DNA of 55,040 nucleotides from positions 1 to 55,040 of the forward strand of contig QCFB01000011.1 of the NCBI GenBank assembly GCA_003280345.1, read 5' to 3'. The DNA is from Prochlorococcus sp. AG-363-A16. GTDB taxonomy: Bacteria; Cyanobacteriota; Cyanobacteriia; PCC-6307; Cyanobiaceae. A program made the position numbers and the translations under genes. Below are positions 9,001-17,877 of this stretch, one piece after another. Position 1 is the first letter of the stretch. The number at the start of each line of letters is the position of its first letter. The notes beneath the pieces were generated by a model. That model saw nothing but the letters and a program-made list of their open reading frames with translations. It made no database searches and had not been told where the DNA came from.

Positions 9001-9840
9001 GTGCCTTGTTCCTTAGGTGTAATTGGTCTTGGCCGCATGGCTCAGGCTTTGCTTTTGCCAATGATCGAGAAGGGAGAGCTCCTTCCGGAAGAGGTTCTCG
9101 CAGTTGTAGGACATCAGGCAAGCATTAAGAAGGCGAAAGAGCAATTCCCTAAAGGGTTATCTATCGTTTCGGCTGATGATCTAAAGGGATCTGAAGCTTG
9201 GCTAGCACCAACAATTCTTTTAGCAGTTAAACCTCAACAGCTTGATGCTGTTAGGGAGAGTCTCCCTTCAATTGCTTCTCAAAGCGATGAGAAAAGCCGA
9301 CTTTTGATTTCTTTGCTTGCAGGTGTTCGCTTGAAGCATCTCCAAAAGTCATTTCCTGGATATGCCTGTATACGCGCTGTACCTAATACGCCTGCATTAG
9401 TTGGCGCTGGATTGACCGGGCTCGCGTGGGGGCAAGGAATACCAATTGATCAAAAAATTTCAGTTAAGAAAATTTTTGATTCAGTTGGCGAGGTCCTAGA
9501 GCTTCCAGAGGAACAGCTAGATGCTTTTTTAGCGTTAACCTCTTCTGGGCCAGCATATGTCGCTTTAATAGCAGAGGCTCTTGCTGATGGTGCAGTAGCT
9601 GCAGGATTGCCACGTTTGCTTGCATATCACTTAGCTCATAGGACTTTATCTGGAACTGCTCAGCTCCTTCAAGACATGGAATTGCATCCTGGGCAGTTGA
9701 AGGATATGGTCGCTTCTCCTGGTGGAACCACTATTGCGGCATTGCGTCACCTTGAGAAGGCTGGTGTCCGTTCAGCGGTGATCGAAGCTGTAGTGGTTGC
9801 TGCTGAACGAAGTCAGGCAATGGCCGCAGGAGAGAGATAG
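9001..9840 (+). CDS. proC: pyrroline-5-carboxylate reductase
   Basis: Catalyses the last step of proline synthesis, the NAD(P)H-dependent reduction of pyrroline-5-carboxylate. A Rossmann start LGVIGLGRMAQALLLPM is followed by LLAVKPQQLDAV, RAVPNTPALVGAGLTGLAWG, the ALTSSGPAYVALIAEALADGAVAAGLPR dimer-domain motif and the C-terminal MVASPGGTTIAALRHLEKAGVRSAVIEAV. It starts with GTG. Its 3' end overlaps the end of the convergent glycosyltransferase gene by about 110 bp, an unusually long tail-to-tail overlap. Confidence 0.97.
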   Translation: MPCSLGVIGLGRMAQALLLPMIEKGELLPEEVLAVVGHQASIKKAKEQFPKGLSIVSADDLKGSEAWLAPTILLAVKPQQLDAVRESLPSIASQSDEKSRLLISLLAGVRLKHLQKSFPGYACIRAVPNTPALVGAGLTGLAWGQGIPIDQKISVKKIFDSVGEVLELPEEQLDAFLALTSSGPAYVALIAEALADGAVAAGLPRLLAYHLAHRTLSGTAQLLQDMELHPGQLKDMVASPGGTTIAALRHLEKAGVRSAVIEAVVVAAERSQAMAAGER

Positions 9841-11005
9841 ATTTTCCTCCGAGCAGTTCTCCATATAGTTTTTCAAGAGAATCAATGTTATGCCTAATTG
9901 TGTATTTCTCCAATGCTCTTAGTCGAGCTCTACGACCTAACTCTGAGGTAAGTACAGGTTGATCTCTTAAGACAGGTAGGAGAGTCCTTAATTGTGTTGT
10001 TACTCCTTGCGTACTTAAAACTATTCCTGCACCACCTTCTAGGACTTCTCCATCGGCGCCTGCATCAGTTGCTACACATGCTGTTCCCGTTGCCATTGCT
10101 TCTAAGAGTGATAACGAGAGTCCTTCTACGAGACTTGGTAAAAGGAAAACTTCTGCGCATTGCAGAAGTGCAACTTTAGTATCTAGTTCTGATTCATACC
10201 CCCACCAGAGAACTTCAGAATCATTGAGGCTTAATGAATTGTTTTCAAGGGTTGGACGCAGTGGACCGTCACCGACAATTACCAAGCGACATCCTTGGGA
10301 GTCAATTAGCCTCCATGCTCGGAGAAGCGCTTCAATGTTTTTCTCAGTAGCAATGCGCCCCATATAAAGAAAGATCCTTTCATTACCAAGTAATTTTCTT
10401 ACTTCTAATTGCTTGGAACTCGGTGAGGAGGGGTTGGCGGGTTTCCAACAATCAGTGTTAACGCCATTGGGAATTACCGCAAGTCGACTTTCTTTGACTC
10501 CCAACTTTGCTAGGACCTCTGCTTGCAAGGTGGAGAAGACGATTACTTTGTCGTAACGAGCTAGCGAAGGGGCGTACAACTGATAAGTCAATTGTTGTGT
10601 CCCTGCAGTTAAATTCCTAATCCCTGCGTCAAACGGCGGATGGAATGTGCCTACAAGGGGGACTTCAAGTTGTTGGCAAAGTTCAGGTAGGCGAAAGTCA
10701 AGAGGTGAAAGGGTAAGACTTGCGTGAACTAGATCAGGCTTGAGTCTCTCAAGAGATTCTCTTAGTTCTCTCAGTGCTCTTGGAGAAGGAATTGTATAAA
10801 CCTGAGATTTAACTAGATATGGCAGGCTTACTTCTGGGTCATTTGCAAGAAGTGAGGTCTTGCTATTACCTGGGCTAGTTGGGTTGTCAAAGTGAATAAA
10901 ACTTGTTTGATGTCCCCTTTGTCTAAGCGCCTCAGTAGTGCTTAGGCCATACGTGACATTCCCGCAGAAGGGTGTTTTTTTGCCCAACCAGGCGATATGG
11001 GTCAC
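9731..11005 (-). CDS. dgdA: GT4-family glycosyltransferase, probable digalactosyldiacylglycerol synthase
   Basis: A retaining glycosyltransferase of the GT-B fold. The N-terminal HIAWLGKKTPFCGNVTYG, VHASLTLSPLDF and TFHPPFDAGIRNL motifs match the cyanobacterial family that includes the Synechocystis galactolipid enzyme DgdA. That enzyme adds a second galactose to MGDG for thylakoid membranes. The C-terminal half has VIPNGVNTDCW, FLYMGRIATEKNI, LVIVGDGPLRP and the nucleotide-sugar motif FLLPSLVEGLSLSLLEAMA. The DgdA assignment is from family memory and less certain than the glycosyltransferase call. The last ~36 residues are encoded opposite the 3' end of proC. Confidence 0.7.
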   Translation of the reverse strand: MTHIAWLGKKTPFCGNVTYGLSTTEALRQRGHQTSFIHFDNPTSPGNSKTSLLANDPEVSLPYLVKSQVYTIPSPRALRELRESLERLKPDLVHASLTLSPLDFRLPELCQQLEVPLVGTFHPPFDAGIRNLTAGTQQLTYQLYAPSLARYDKVIVFSTLQAEVLAKLGVKESRLAVIPNGVNTDCWKPANPSSPSSKQLEVRKLLGNERIFLYMGRIATEKNIEALLRAWRLIDSQGCRLVIVGDGPLRPTLENNSLSLNDSEVLWWGYESELDTKVALLQCAEVFLLPSLVEGLSLSLLEAMATGTACVATDAGADGEVLEGGAGIVLSTQGVTTQLRTLLPVLRDQPVLTSELGRRARLRALEKYTIRHNIDSLEKLYGELLGGKSISLLRPLPDFVQQQPLQLRSPLNGHQPSQGDAMPQ

Positions 11006-11035
11006 CTACTGCAGTTGATTATCAATACTTAGAAA

Positions 11036-12418
11036 CTAGCAGTGTTTCCATGGCTGTTCTAAAAGTGCAGCAATCAGTGCCAAGCCAGCTAGTAACCAAA
11101 GCACTGGGATTAGACCATAACTGCTGACTAATGTGCCTGCTATTACTAGAGGAACACTCAAGGCAATATTTATGAAGTTGTTCTGCAACCCAAATACTTT
11201 GCCTCGTTGTTCTTCAGGAGTGTCTTCTTGCAGGGTGGTCTGAGCGGGTATTGCTACGAGGGCTGCTCCAACGCCTAATACGGCGCAAAGCATCAATGTG
11301 AATCCTAGAGAACCTTTTAATTGCCCTAGCAGTACAAGGGTCCAAGTAATTGTGCCAAGCCCTGTGGAGGTTAGCTTTCTTCTGCTAAAGCTATGACCAA
11401 TTTGGGCGATGAAAACCGCGCCTAAAGCCATCCCCAGGCCACTCATTGCAAGTAGTGTCCCAAATTGGGTTGGCCCTAGTTCATTTATTGAAGAAGCTAG
11501 ACTAATTGAAAGTACATAAAGTGCGGCAAGAAGGCTGTACAAAAGTACTAGGTGCAACATTGCACCCCTTACTCTTGGCCTTTGTTTTAAAACATTTAAT
11601 GCATCACCAATTTCGCTTAATACATTATTTTTTGACTTGGTTGTTAGATTCTCTTTTAATGAGATTGTGCTGATACTTATTGCTGCTATTCCATAACATA
11701 AAGGGAGTAATAAGAACTCACCTCCATCGATCCCTATAGCAAGAAACATCTGCCTTAGTAAGCGGAGTATTGGTTCTCCAAGAGCAAAGCCAACAATAGT
11801 TGCCCCCATGCTTGTGGCTTGATATAGAGAATTAGCTGCTAGAAGGTTCTCTCTAGGAACCAGCAAGGGAATTGCTGCTTGTTCTGCAGGAGCGAAAAAT
11901 TGGGTAAGAACGGACTCTAAAAAGGTCATCCCTAATAAAGCCCAGTAGCCCCAGCTCAACCCCATCCAATTTGGACCTGACAGTAGACATATAGGCGTGA
12001 AAATTACGAGGAGAGCTCTTAGTCCATTCGATGCAATCATCACTCGTTTCTTTGGCCATCTGTCTGCTCCTACTCCTGCAAAAGTTCCCAGAAACATTGC
12101 TGGGATAGTGTTTGCTATGTAAATACCAGTTGCTAAAAGGGTGATTTTTTGAGCGCGAGTCTCAAAGTTCATTCGTATAGCAGCAGCCATCTCTGCCAAG
12201 GCTTCATTCCCTTGCGGTGTATTACCTACCCAGTACTGGGCAATTAGATACACCATTAAGACGATGTAAAACTTGTCAGCCAGTTGGGAGAAAATTTGGC
12301 CAATCCATAGCTTGCGAAAGCCATCCAATTTGATCACGGCAAATAAGCCGTTTCTGGAAGCTTGGCCTCCACTTTTGCGTGGCATGTCTCTTGGGCTTGG
12401 AATGGTTGGGCCGCTCAA
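11036..12418 (-). CDS. MFS-type permease
   Basis: A 460-residue major-facilitator protein with about 12 hydrophobic segments. GADRWPKKRVM forms the conserved loop 2-3 motif of the superfamily. The N-terminal extension is polar. It resembles the MFS_3/enterobactin-exporter-like branch common in cyanobacteria, but no substrate can be read from the sequence. It lies between the DgdA-like glycosyltransferase and recO on the same strand, with 30-nt and 20-nt gaps, so co-transcription is likely. Confidence 0.85.
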   Translation of the reverse strand: MSGPTIPSPRDMPRKSGGQASRNGLFAVIKLDGFRKLWIGQIFSQLADKFYIVLMVYLIAQYWVGNTPQGNEALAEMAAAIRMNFETRAQKITLLATGIYIANTIPAMFLGTFAGVGADRWPKKRVMIASNGLRALLVIFTPICLLSGPNWMGLSWGYWALLGMTFLESVLTQFFAPAEQAAIPLLVPRENLLAANSLYQATSMGATIVGFALGEPILRLLRQMFLAIGIDGGEFLLLPLCYGIAAISISTISLKENLTTKSKNNVLSEIGDALNVLKQRPRVRGAMLHLVLLYSLLAALYVLSISLASSINELGPTQFGTLLAMSGLGMALGAVFIAQIGHSFSRRKLTSTGLGTITWTLVLLGQLKGSLGFTLMLCAVLGVGAALVAIPAQTTLQEDTPEEQRGKVFGLQNNFINIALSVPLVIAGTLVSSYGLIPVLWLLAGLALIAALLEQPWKHC

Positions 12419-12437
12419 GTTGTTTGTTGTATAGCCG

Positions 12438-13241
12438 TCATATTCGCGTATTAAACTGACAAATAACGCTTTCTCGCAACATCTTTAGAGCTACCAATTT
12501 ATGGGGTAAATGATTCTCTATCCAATATTCCAAGATTGTTAATAACTTCAGCCAAACCTCTTTTGGTCCCATTAGCTCTCCATTACTAGCAATTGGAAGA
12601 TTTGGACGGAGTAGTCTTTGAAGAAGGGCTAGTTCTGAGGGATTGAGTTGGACCATTGAGGATGCCAATGCTCCGATTGCAAAACCTTCTTCGGGAATAA
12701 GACTGCATCTCCATTCCCATTTGCCAATTGGTGGATCTAAAGCTAAACCAGTGCGGCAGCATTCTTGAATTGGGAGTCCATATCCTCCTAGAGCCAGAAT
12801 ATGAATGCAAGATTGGATACTTTTGGCAAGTGTGATGATCGAATCGAACTCCGCATCCTTTTTGATTTCCTGAAACCTTTCGAGATGGATCAAAACTGTA
12901 TTGAGCATTCCTGGGAGTGGATCATTCCCTGCTACTAGCATCAAGGTGAGTTCAGTTAGAGCTTGTGCGGCTGCAAGGGTTTCAAGTCGTTGGCCGACAT
13001 TGTTATAACTGCGTAGAACTTTGACTTGTCTGACTCGTTGAAGCCCCGACTTTCCACCAATTTGCAGGTCAAGCAAATTAAGAGGTGCTGTTGCAGCTAA
13101 TTTGCTTCGTGGGCGCCTGGCCCCTGGCACCGCAAGACGAGTTATCCCTTCTTGATCACTAAGGATGGTTAATAGGCGATCATGTTCTCCAAGCGGACCA
13201 ACTTTAAGGGAAAGTCCTTTTATCCGTTTCTCCAAACTCAC
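12438..13241 (-). CDS. recO: DNA repair protein RecO
   Basis: RecO works with RecR and RecF to load RecA on SSB-coated single-stranded DNA. The 267-residue protein has an N-terminal OB-fold (IKGLSLKVGPLGEHDRLLTILS, then the VPGARRPRSKLAATAPLNLLDL basic strand) and a helical C-terminal domain. The zinc-finger cysteines usual in this family are only partly present (HILALGGYGLPIQECCRTG). Its start overlaps the deoC stop by 4 nt, implying translational coupling. Confidence 0.93.
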   Translation of the reverse strand: MSLEKRIKGLSLKVGPLGEHDRLLTILSDQEGITRLAVPGARRPRSKLAATAPLNLLDLQIGGKSGLQRVRQVKVLRSYNNVGQRLETLAAAQALTELTLMLVAGNDPLPGMLNTVLIHLERFQEIKKDAEFDSIITLAKSIQSCIHILALGGYGLPIQECCRTGLALDPPIGKWEWRCSLIPEEGFAIGALASSMVQLNPSELALLQRLLRPNLPIASNGELMGPKEVWLKLLTILEYWIENHLPHKLVALKMLRESVICQFNTRI

Positions 13242-13945
13242 TTATCTCTAAGACGCAAATCTTGCATGATTTCGGCTCCCATAGTGGTGCCAATATGAGT
13301 AGCGCCAGCCTTAATCAGTTCAGTTGATTGCTTAAGCGTTTTAATTCCTCCGACTGCCTTGATGGAGCAGCGTCCACGAACTAAATCACTGATTGCTCGA
13401 ACATCTTCTTGGGTTACAGCTCTTCCAAAACCATTTCCGGTTTGAACTCCAATCACTCCAGCATCTATTGCTGTTTCAATACTCATTGTTAATTGGGTTC
13501 GTGATAGCTGGGCAATGTTAAGGATGACCCTTACTGGAAGTCCTAACTCACAGATAGTTGCAATTTCTTCCCCAAAGATTTCTGCTTTTCCTTGGCTTAA
13601 TGCAAAGAAATTAGGAATCAAATCAAACTCTTCAGCCCCTCTTTCCGCGGCCCATTTTGCTTCTGAAACCTTTAGAGAATTGGGGATCATTCCAAAAGGA
13701 AAGGCGATTGCAGCAATCAGCTTTGTTGACTTTGCTCCACCAAGTCTTTCTCTGGCTGTTGATAGAAAACTGAGGTTGGTGCAAAAGCCTGCCAAATTAA
13801 AGTAAATAGATGCCTCGCAAAGTTGCTTAAGAGCCTCTTCATTGAGGTGTGGGTCTAATGCCGCCTGATGGACCATTAAAGCAATATCGTTCCATTCATC
13901 TGATTCGGAGTTGAATCCCATAAAACTAATAAGGTTGGATTTCAA
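13238..13945 (-). CDS. deoC: deoxyribose-phosphate aldolase
   Basis: A class I aldolase that splits 2-deoxyribose-5-phosphate into glyceraldehyde-3-phosphate and acetaldehyde during nucleoside salvage. The 235-residue protein shows the TIM-barrel strands with AAIAFPFGMIPNSLKVSEAKWA (first lysine region), VRVILNIAQLSRTQL, GVIGVQTGNGFG and the Schiff-base lysine in SIKAVGGIKTL. It overlaps hpf upstream and recO downstream by 4 nt each, making a tight hpf-deoC-recO unit. Confidence 0.92.
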   Translation of the reverse strand: MKSNLISFMGFNSESDEWNDIALMVHQAALDPHLNEEALKQLCEASIYFNLAGFCTNLSFLSTARERLGGAKSTKLIAAIAFPFGMIPNSLKVSEAKWAAERGAEEFDLIPNFFALSQGKAEIFGEEIATICELGLPVRVILNIAQLSRTQLTMSIETAIDAGVIGVQTGNGFGRAVTQEDVRAISDLVRGRCSIKAVGGIKTLKQSTELIKAGATHIGTTMGAEIMQDLRLRDK

Positions 13946-14529
13946 TCTTTGGCTTGAATTACTCCATAGCCTCCATGATTGCGTTTATAGATGACTTGTA
14001 ACTCCATTGTTTCTTTATCTTTGAACAAATAAAAGTCGTGATCTATCAGATCAAGTTGATGCCTAGCTTCATCAATACTCATAGGTTTCATAGAGAAATA
14101 TTTGCGCCTTATTCCTGGATTCGGTAATTGAGCCTCTTTCCCATCAAGAAGAGATCCATCTATTGAAGATTCATTAATGACTTCTTTTGTTGTTGGTGTG
14201 ACTGAAGCACTGTGACCATGACTGTGATGATGGTCTGTTTGACGATCTTTATAACGACGTAATTGACGGCAAAGTTTGCTAGCTACAAGGTCAATACTTG
14301 CGTAAAGATTCTCGCTTCGCTCTTGAGCTCGAATAACTGTGCCATTTGCGAATACCGTTATTTCGGCAGTTTGAAGGGGAACCCTGGGGTTTTTTGCAAC
14401 CGATAGGTGGACATCTGCTTCTTTAACCATTTCTTCAAAGTGCTGGATCGCGCGCTCTAGTTTTGACTGAGTGTATTCACGAAGAGCAGGAGTTATTTCA
14501 AGATTTCGTCCATGGATAAGCAGCTTCAT
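13942..14529 (-). CDS. hpf: long-form ribosome hibernation promoting factor (HPF/LrtA)
   Basis: Long HPF binds 30S and dimerises ribosomes into inactive 100S particles; the cyanobacterial form was named LrtA, a light-repressed transcript. The N-terminal S30AE domain (residues 1 to about 100) begins MKLLIHGRNLEITPALREYTQSKLERA and includes VHLSVAKNPR. A histidine-rich linker (DHHHSHGHS) follows. The C-terminal dimerisation domain has KYFSMKPMSIDEARHQLDLIDHDFYLF and YKRNHGGYGVI. It is first in the hpf-deoC-recO unit and divergent from lipB, whose start is only ~25 nt away. Confidence 0.95.
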   Translation of the reverse strand: MKLLIHGRNLEITPALREYTQSKLERAIQHFEEMVKEADVHLSVAKNPRVPLQTAEITVFANGTVIRAQERSENLYASIDLVASKLCRQLRRYKDRQTDHHHSHGHSASVTPTTKEVINESSIDGSLLDGKEAQLPNPGIRRKYFSMKPMSIDEARHQLDLIDHDFYLFKDKETMELQVIYKRNHGGYGVIQAKD

Positions 14530-14553
14530 AAGATTCCTCTAGAGCCTTCAGAT

Positions 14554-15234
14554 ATGGACAAACTAAATACAAAATATTCAAATGAGCAGACTTTGTCGGC
14601 TTTTATTTTTGAGCCAAAAGATTTGGTTCCTTTTGCCACGGCATGGAGTTGGCAGAGGCGCTGGCAGAAAAGTCTTTTGAAAAGCACTGAAACTGCTCAA
14701 GCAGTTTGGTTGTTGCAACACCCTTATTGTTACACCCTTGGGAGGGGGGCTTCTGAGGAGCACCTGCTTTTTGGTTCAAGTAACTCATCTTTTGAATCTT
14801 TTCGAATTGATAGAGGCGGTGAAGTTACGCACCATGTGCCAGGCCAGTTGGTTGTTTATCCAGTTCTTGATTTGCGTCGTTATAAAACGGATTTGAATTG
14901 GTATTTGCGTCAACTTGAGCAAGTAATTATTGATGTATTGAGAGAGTTGGGTCTTCCTGGAAAGAGACTTGATGGTCTTACAGGTGTTTGGTTAGAGGGG
15001 CGCAAGGTTGGTTCTATAGGAGTGGGATGCCGCAGGTGGGTCACTCAACATGGAATGGCTCTGAATATTGATTGCGATTTGAATGGATTTAATGAAATAG
15101 TTCCATGTGGACTCAAGAATCATAGAGTTGGAAGATTGGTTGAATGGATCCCTGGCCTTACTGTTGGAGAAGTTCAACCTTTGATAAAACGGCGTCTAAT
15201 CAACCATTTTGGGTTGATATTGGTTCATAAATAG
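14554..15234 (+). CDS. lipB: octanoyl-ACP:protein N-octanoyltransferase
   Basis: LipB moves octanoate from ACP to lipoyl domains, the first step of lipoate synthesis. Motifs seen are TLGRGASEEHLL, the RGGEVTHHVPGQLVVYPVLDLRR active-site loop, GLTGVWLEGRKVGSIGVGCRRWVTQHGMALNID with its conserved lysine, and VPCGLKNHRVG with the catalytic Cys. I prefer the ATG at 14554. An in-frame ATG at 14512 would overlap the divergent hpf start. A client, the lipoylated E2 of pyruvate dehydrogenase, is encoded 2.6 kb downstream. Confidence 0.95.
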   Translation: MDKLNTKYSNEQTLSAFIFEPKDLVPFATAWSWQRRWQKSLLKSTETAQAVWLLQHPYCYTLGRGASEEHLLFGSSNSSFESFRIDRGGEVTHHVPGQLVVYPVLDLRRYKTDLNWYLRQLEQVIIDVLRELGLPGKRLDGLTGVWLEGRKVGSIGVGCRRWVTQHGMALNIDCDLNGFNEIVPCGLKNHRVGRLVEWIPGLTVGEVQPLIKRRLINHFGLILVHK

Positions 15235-15311
15235 ATCATTTTAAAGTGATTGCTTGGATTTGGACCTGATAATTACAAGGGGAATTTAAACGTGAATTCT
15301 GGAGGGAAGAA

Positions 15312-17291
15312 TTGGCCTTTTTAAACAAAATTGGACTTGAGACAGCCGAAGATTTATTTGCTCAGGCAACATGGAGACCGACAAAAAAAGAAGAAGAGGA
15401 TTTAGCTCTTCATAGCTATGTAGAGGAGCTTGGGCGTGTAGATCAAATTTGGCCATGGTTAATGGATAATCATGGTCATGTGGTTGCAGTGGATGCTCCT
15501 CATGCAACTCACCCAGAGTCCTTTAGCTATGGAGATTTGGCTCAACGCATCTCCACCGCTGCCGCCGCATTTCATTCTTTTGGGATAGATGAAGGCGATG
15601 TAGTTGCGCTGTTTTCAGAGAATAGTCCTCGTTGGTTGGTAGTAGATCAGGCGATAATGCGAGCTGGAGCTGCGGATGCTGTAAGAGGAGCTTCTGCTCC
15701 AGTTGAAGAGCTTCGTTACATCCTTGATGATTCAGATGCTTTGGCACTTGTGATTCAGAGTGCTGAATTGTGGGAGAAGCTTGATCTTGATGAGGATCAG
15801 AAAAAGCGGCTAAAGATAGTTATTCAACTTGAAGGTGAACCAACTGATGGGGTTGTTGGGTGGGAGGATTTTCTTTCTAAAGGTGCTGGAAAGTTTGCGC
15901 CAGAAGTGATCGAGGGGAGGGGAATTGACTCTGCCGCATCTACTACAGCCACAATTTTGTATACCTCTGGAACAACTGGGAGACCGAAAGGCGTCCCTCT
16001 TAGTCATGCCAATATTTTGCATCAGATAAAGACCCTCGCTTGCATTGCAAGCCCTAAGCCTGCCTCTGCAGTACTTAGTGTTTTGCCTATATGGCATGCA
16101 TATGAGAGGAGTGCAGAGTATTACTTCTTTTCTTGCGCTTGTACTCAGAGTTATACAACCATCAAGCATTTAAAAAATGATCTCCCAAGGGTCAAGCCAA
16201 TTGTGATGGCAACTGTTCCGAGATTATGGGAGGCAGTTCAGTCGGGCTTCGACGATGCGCTTAGAAAGATGCCTGCTGGCCGTAGAAATTTGTTGAGAGC
16301 TGCTTTGGCAAATAGCGGAGCTTATAAATTGGCTTTAAGAGCATCAAGAGAATTGTTATTGGAGTCTATTTCACCTATTCGTAGATTCATGGCTTGGCTT
16401 GAGGTAATTGTTAGATGGCCAATGCACAAAATCGCATCTGCCTTGCTATGGCCAAAGGTTGTTAGGCAGCTTTGTGGTGGAAAGCTTTTATTTGCTATTA
16501 ACGGTGGAGGAGCGATAGCACCCCATGTAGATCTCTTCTTTGAGTCTTTAGGAGTTGAGTTATTGGTTGGCTATGGTCTTACTGAAACAAGCCCAGTGGT
16601 TAGTTGTAGAAGACCTTGGCGGAATATTCGTGGTAGTTCAGGGCCTCCTTTGCCAGACACCGAATTTAAGATTTTGGACCCTGAGACAGGTTCTCCAAAA
16701 AAGTACCATCAGCGCGGTCGAGTAATGGTACGAGGGCCTCAAGTTATGGCCGGTTACCTTGGTAAACCTGACGCGACTGCAAAGGTCCTTGATGCGGAGG
16801 GATGGTTTGATACAGGTGATTTGGGAATGCTTTTGCCAGATGGATCTGTAGTCCTTACTGGTAGGGCTAAGGACACGATTGTCTTGAGTAATGGTGAGAA
16901 TATTGAACCTGGTCCTTTAGAGGAGTCTTTGGTAGCTAGCCCACTTGTTGAACAAGTGATGTTGGTAGGCCAGGACAAGAGGCAGTTGGGAGCATTGGTT
17001 GTTCCGAGAATTGAGGCAGTTTATTTATGGGCTAGAGATCAAGGATTGGATTTGCCTGAGGACTTAGGAGGTTCTCCAGGAAATGAAAAATTGCGGAGGT
17101 TGTTGCGACGAGAAATTAATGTTTTGCTTTCTGAACGTTCAGGCTCTCGACCTGATGAACGCATTTCAGGGTTGGCTTTAGTAGAGCCATTCACAATTGA
17201 GAATGGTTTGCTTACTCAGACGCTTAAACAAAAAAGACAAAAAATTGCTGATAGAGATGCTTCTTACATTGCTGCGATTTATGGAACTTGA
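15312..17291 (+). CDS. aas: AMP-forming acyl-ACP/acyl-CoA synthetase
   Basis: Activates free fatty acids through an acyl-adenylate. In cyanobacteria the single enzyme of this kind loads recycled fatty acids onto ACP. The 659-residue ANL-superfamily protein has the P-loop TILYTSGTTGRPKGVPLSH, VLPIWHAYER, the INGGGAIAPHV core, GYGLTETSPVVSCR, WFDTGDLG and LTGRAKDTIVLSNGENIEP. It starts with TTG at 15312, chosen because GGAGGGAAG lies 7 nt upstream and the frame contains no earlier good start. Whether ACP or CoA is the acceptor cannot be read from sequence. Confidence 0.9.
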   Translation: MAFLNKIGLETAEDLFAQATWRPTKKEEEDLALHSYVEELGRVDQIWPWLMDNHGHVVAVDAPHATHPESFSYGDLAQRISTAAAAFHSFGIDEGDVVALFSENSPRWLVVDQAIMRAGAADAVRGASAPVEELRYILDDSDALALVIQSAELWEKLDLDEDQKKRLKIVIQLEGEPTDGVVGWEDFLSKGAGKFAPEVIEGRGIDSAASTTATILYTSGTTGRPKGVPLSHANILHQIKTLACIASPKPASAVLSVLPIWHAYERSAEYYFFSCACTQSYTTIKHLKNDLPRVKPIVMATVPRLWEAVQSGFDDALRKMPAGRRNLLRAALANSGAYKLALRASRELLLESISPIRRFMAWLEVIVRWPMHKIASALLWPKVVRQLCGGKLLFAINGGGAIAPHVDLFFESLGVELLVGYGLTETSPVVSCRRPWRNIRGSSGPPLPDTEFKILDPETGSPKKYHQRGRVMVRGPQVMAGYLGKPDATAKVLDAEGWFDTGDLGMLLPDGSVVLTGRAKDTIVLSNGENIEPGPLEESLVASPLVEQVMLVGQDKRQLGALVVPRIEAVYLWARDQGLDLPEDLGGSPGNEKLRRLLRREINVLLSERSGSRPDERISGLALVEPFTIENGLLTQTLKQKRQKIADRDASYIAAIYGT

Positions 17292-17363
17292 CTTAAAGAG
17301 TTGAATGATTTAGTTGACCTTATTACGTTTGCCTGAGATCCTTGGCTCTTATTCATTTTTTCA

Positions 17364-17807
17364 ATGTCTAACGGCACTACCCTGTCGATTAAGCGCTCTA
17401 TCACCGTAAGAGCGGTTGTAACTCCTGCATGGAAGGAGGATGCAGAGAGAGAACTTAGCAATGCAATTTCTACAGCTGATCAGCAATTAGCTCAATTAGA
17501 GCAAGAGGGTCAAAAGGTGGTTGACGAAGTACGTAATCAGAGTGCAAACCCTCTAGATCCTCGTGTTCAAGAACAAGTAGCACAAGTGCAACAGCAGGTT
17601 GCGGCTAAACGAGCTGAGCTTGAAGAGCAAAAGCGAAATCTTCTTCAGCAACAAGCACAAGTTAGGGATCTTGAGATGGAGGAAATTGTTGAGCAAGGCC
17701 AGATAGAAAGTTTCTGTGACCTAAAGGTTGGTGACAATTTGGTAAGCAAAATGCAGGTTTCTATTTTGGTCAGAGACGGAGTTGTTGAGGGAATTGAACA
17801 GGACTAA
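17364..17807 (+). CDS. YlqD-like protein, function unknown
   Basis: A 147-residue soluble protein with an N-terminal strand region (SIKRSITVRAVVTPAWKE), a long predicted coiled coil rich in Glu and Gln (about residues 28-105) and a C-terminal small domain (CDLKVGDNLVSKMQVSILVRDGVVEGI). This plan matches the YlqD family, which is conserved in cyanobacteria and Firmicutes and has no established function. It lies between the acyl-ACP synthetase and pdhC on the same strand, with 70-nt gaps. Confidence 0.75.
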   Translation: MSNGTTLSIKRSITVRAVVTPAWKEDAERELSNAISTADQQLAQLEQEGQKVVDEVRNQSANPLDPRVQEQVAQVQQQVAAKRAELEEQKRNLLQQQAQVRDLEMEEIVEQGQIESFCDLKVGDNLVSKMQVSILVRDGVVEGIEQD

Positions 17808-17877
17808 ACACTTTGCTTGTTCTTTTGGCGTAGTTGGGTTCTAAGATTTCAGTAGAAAGCGTATCTGGATCAAGGTT

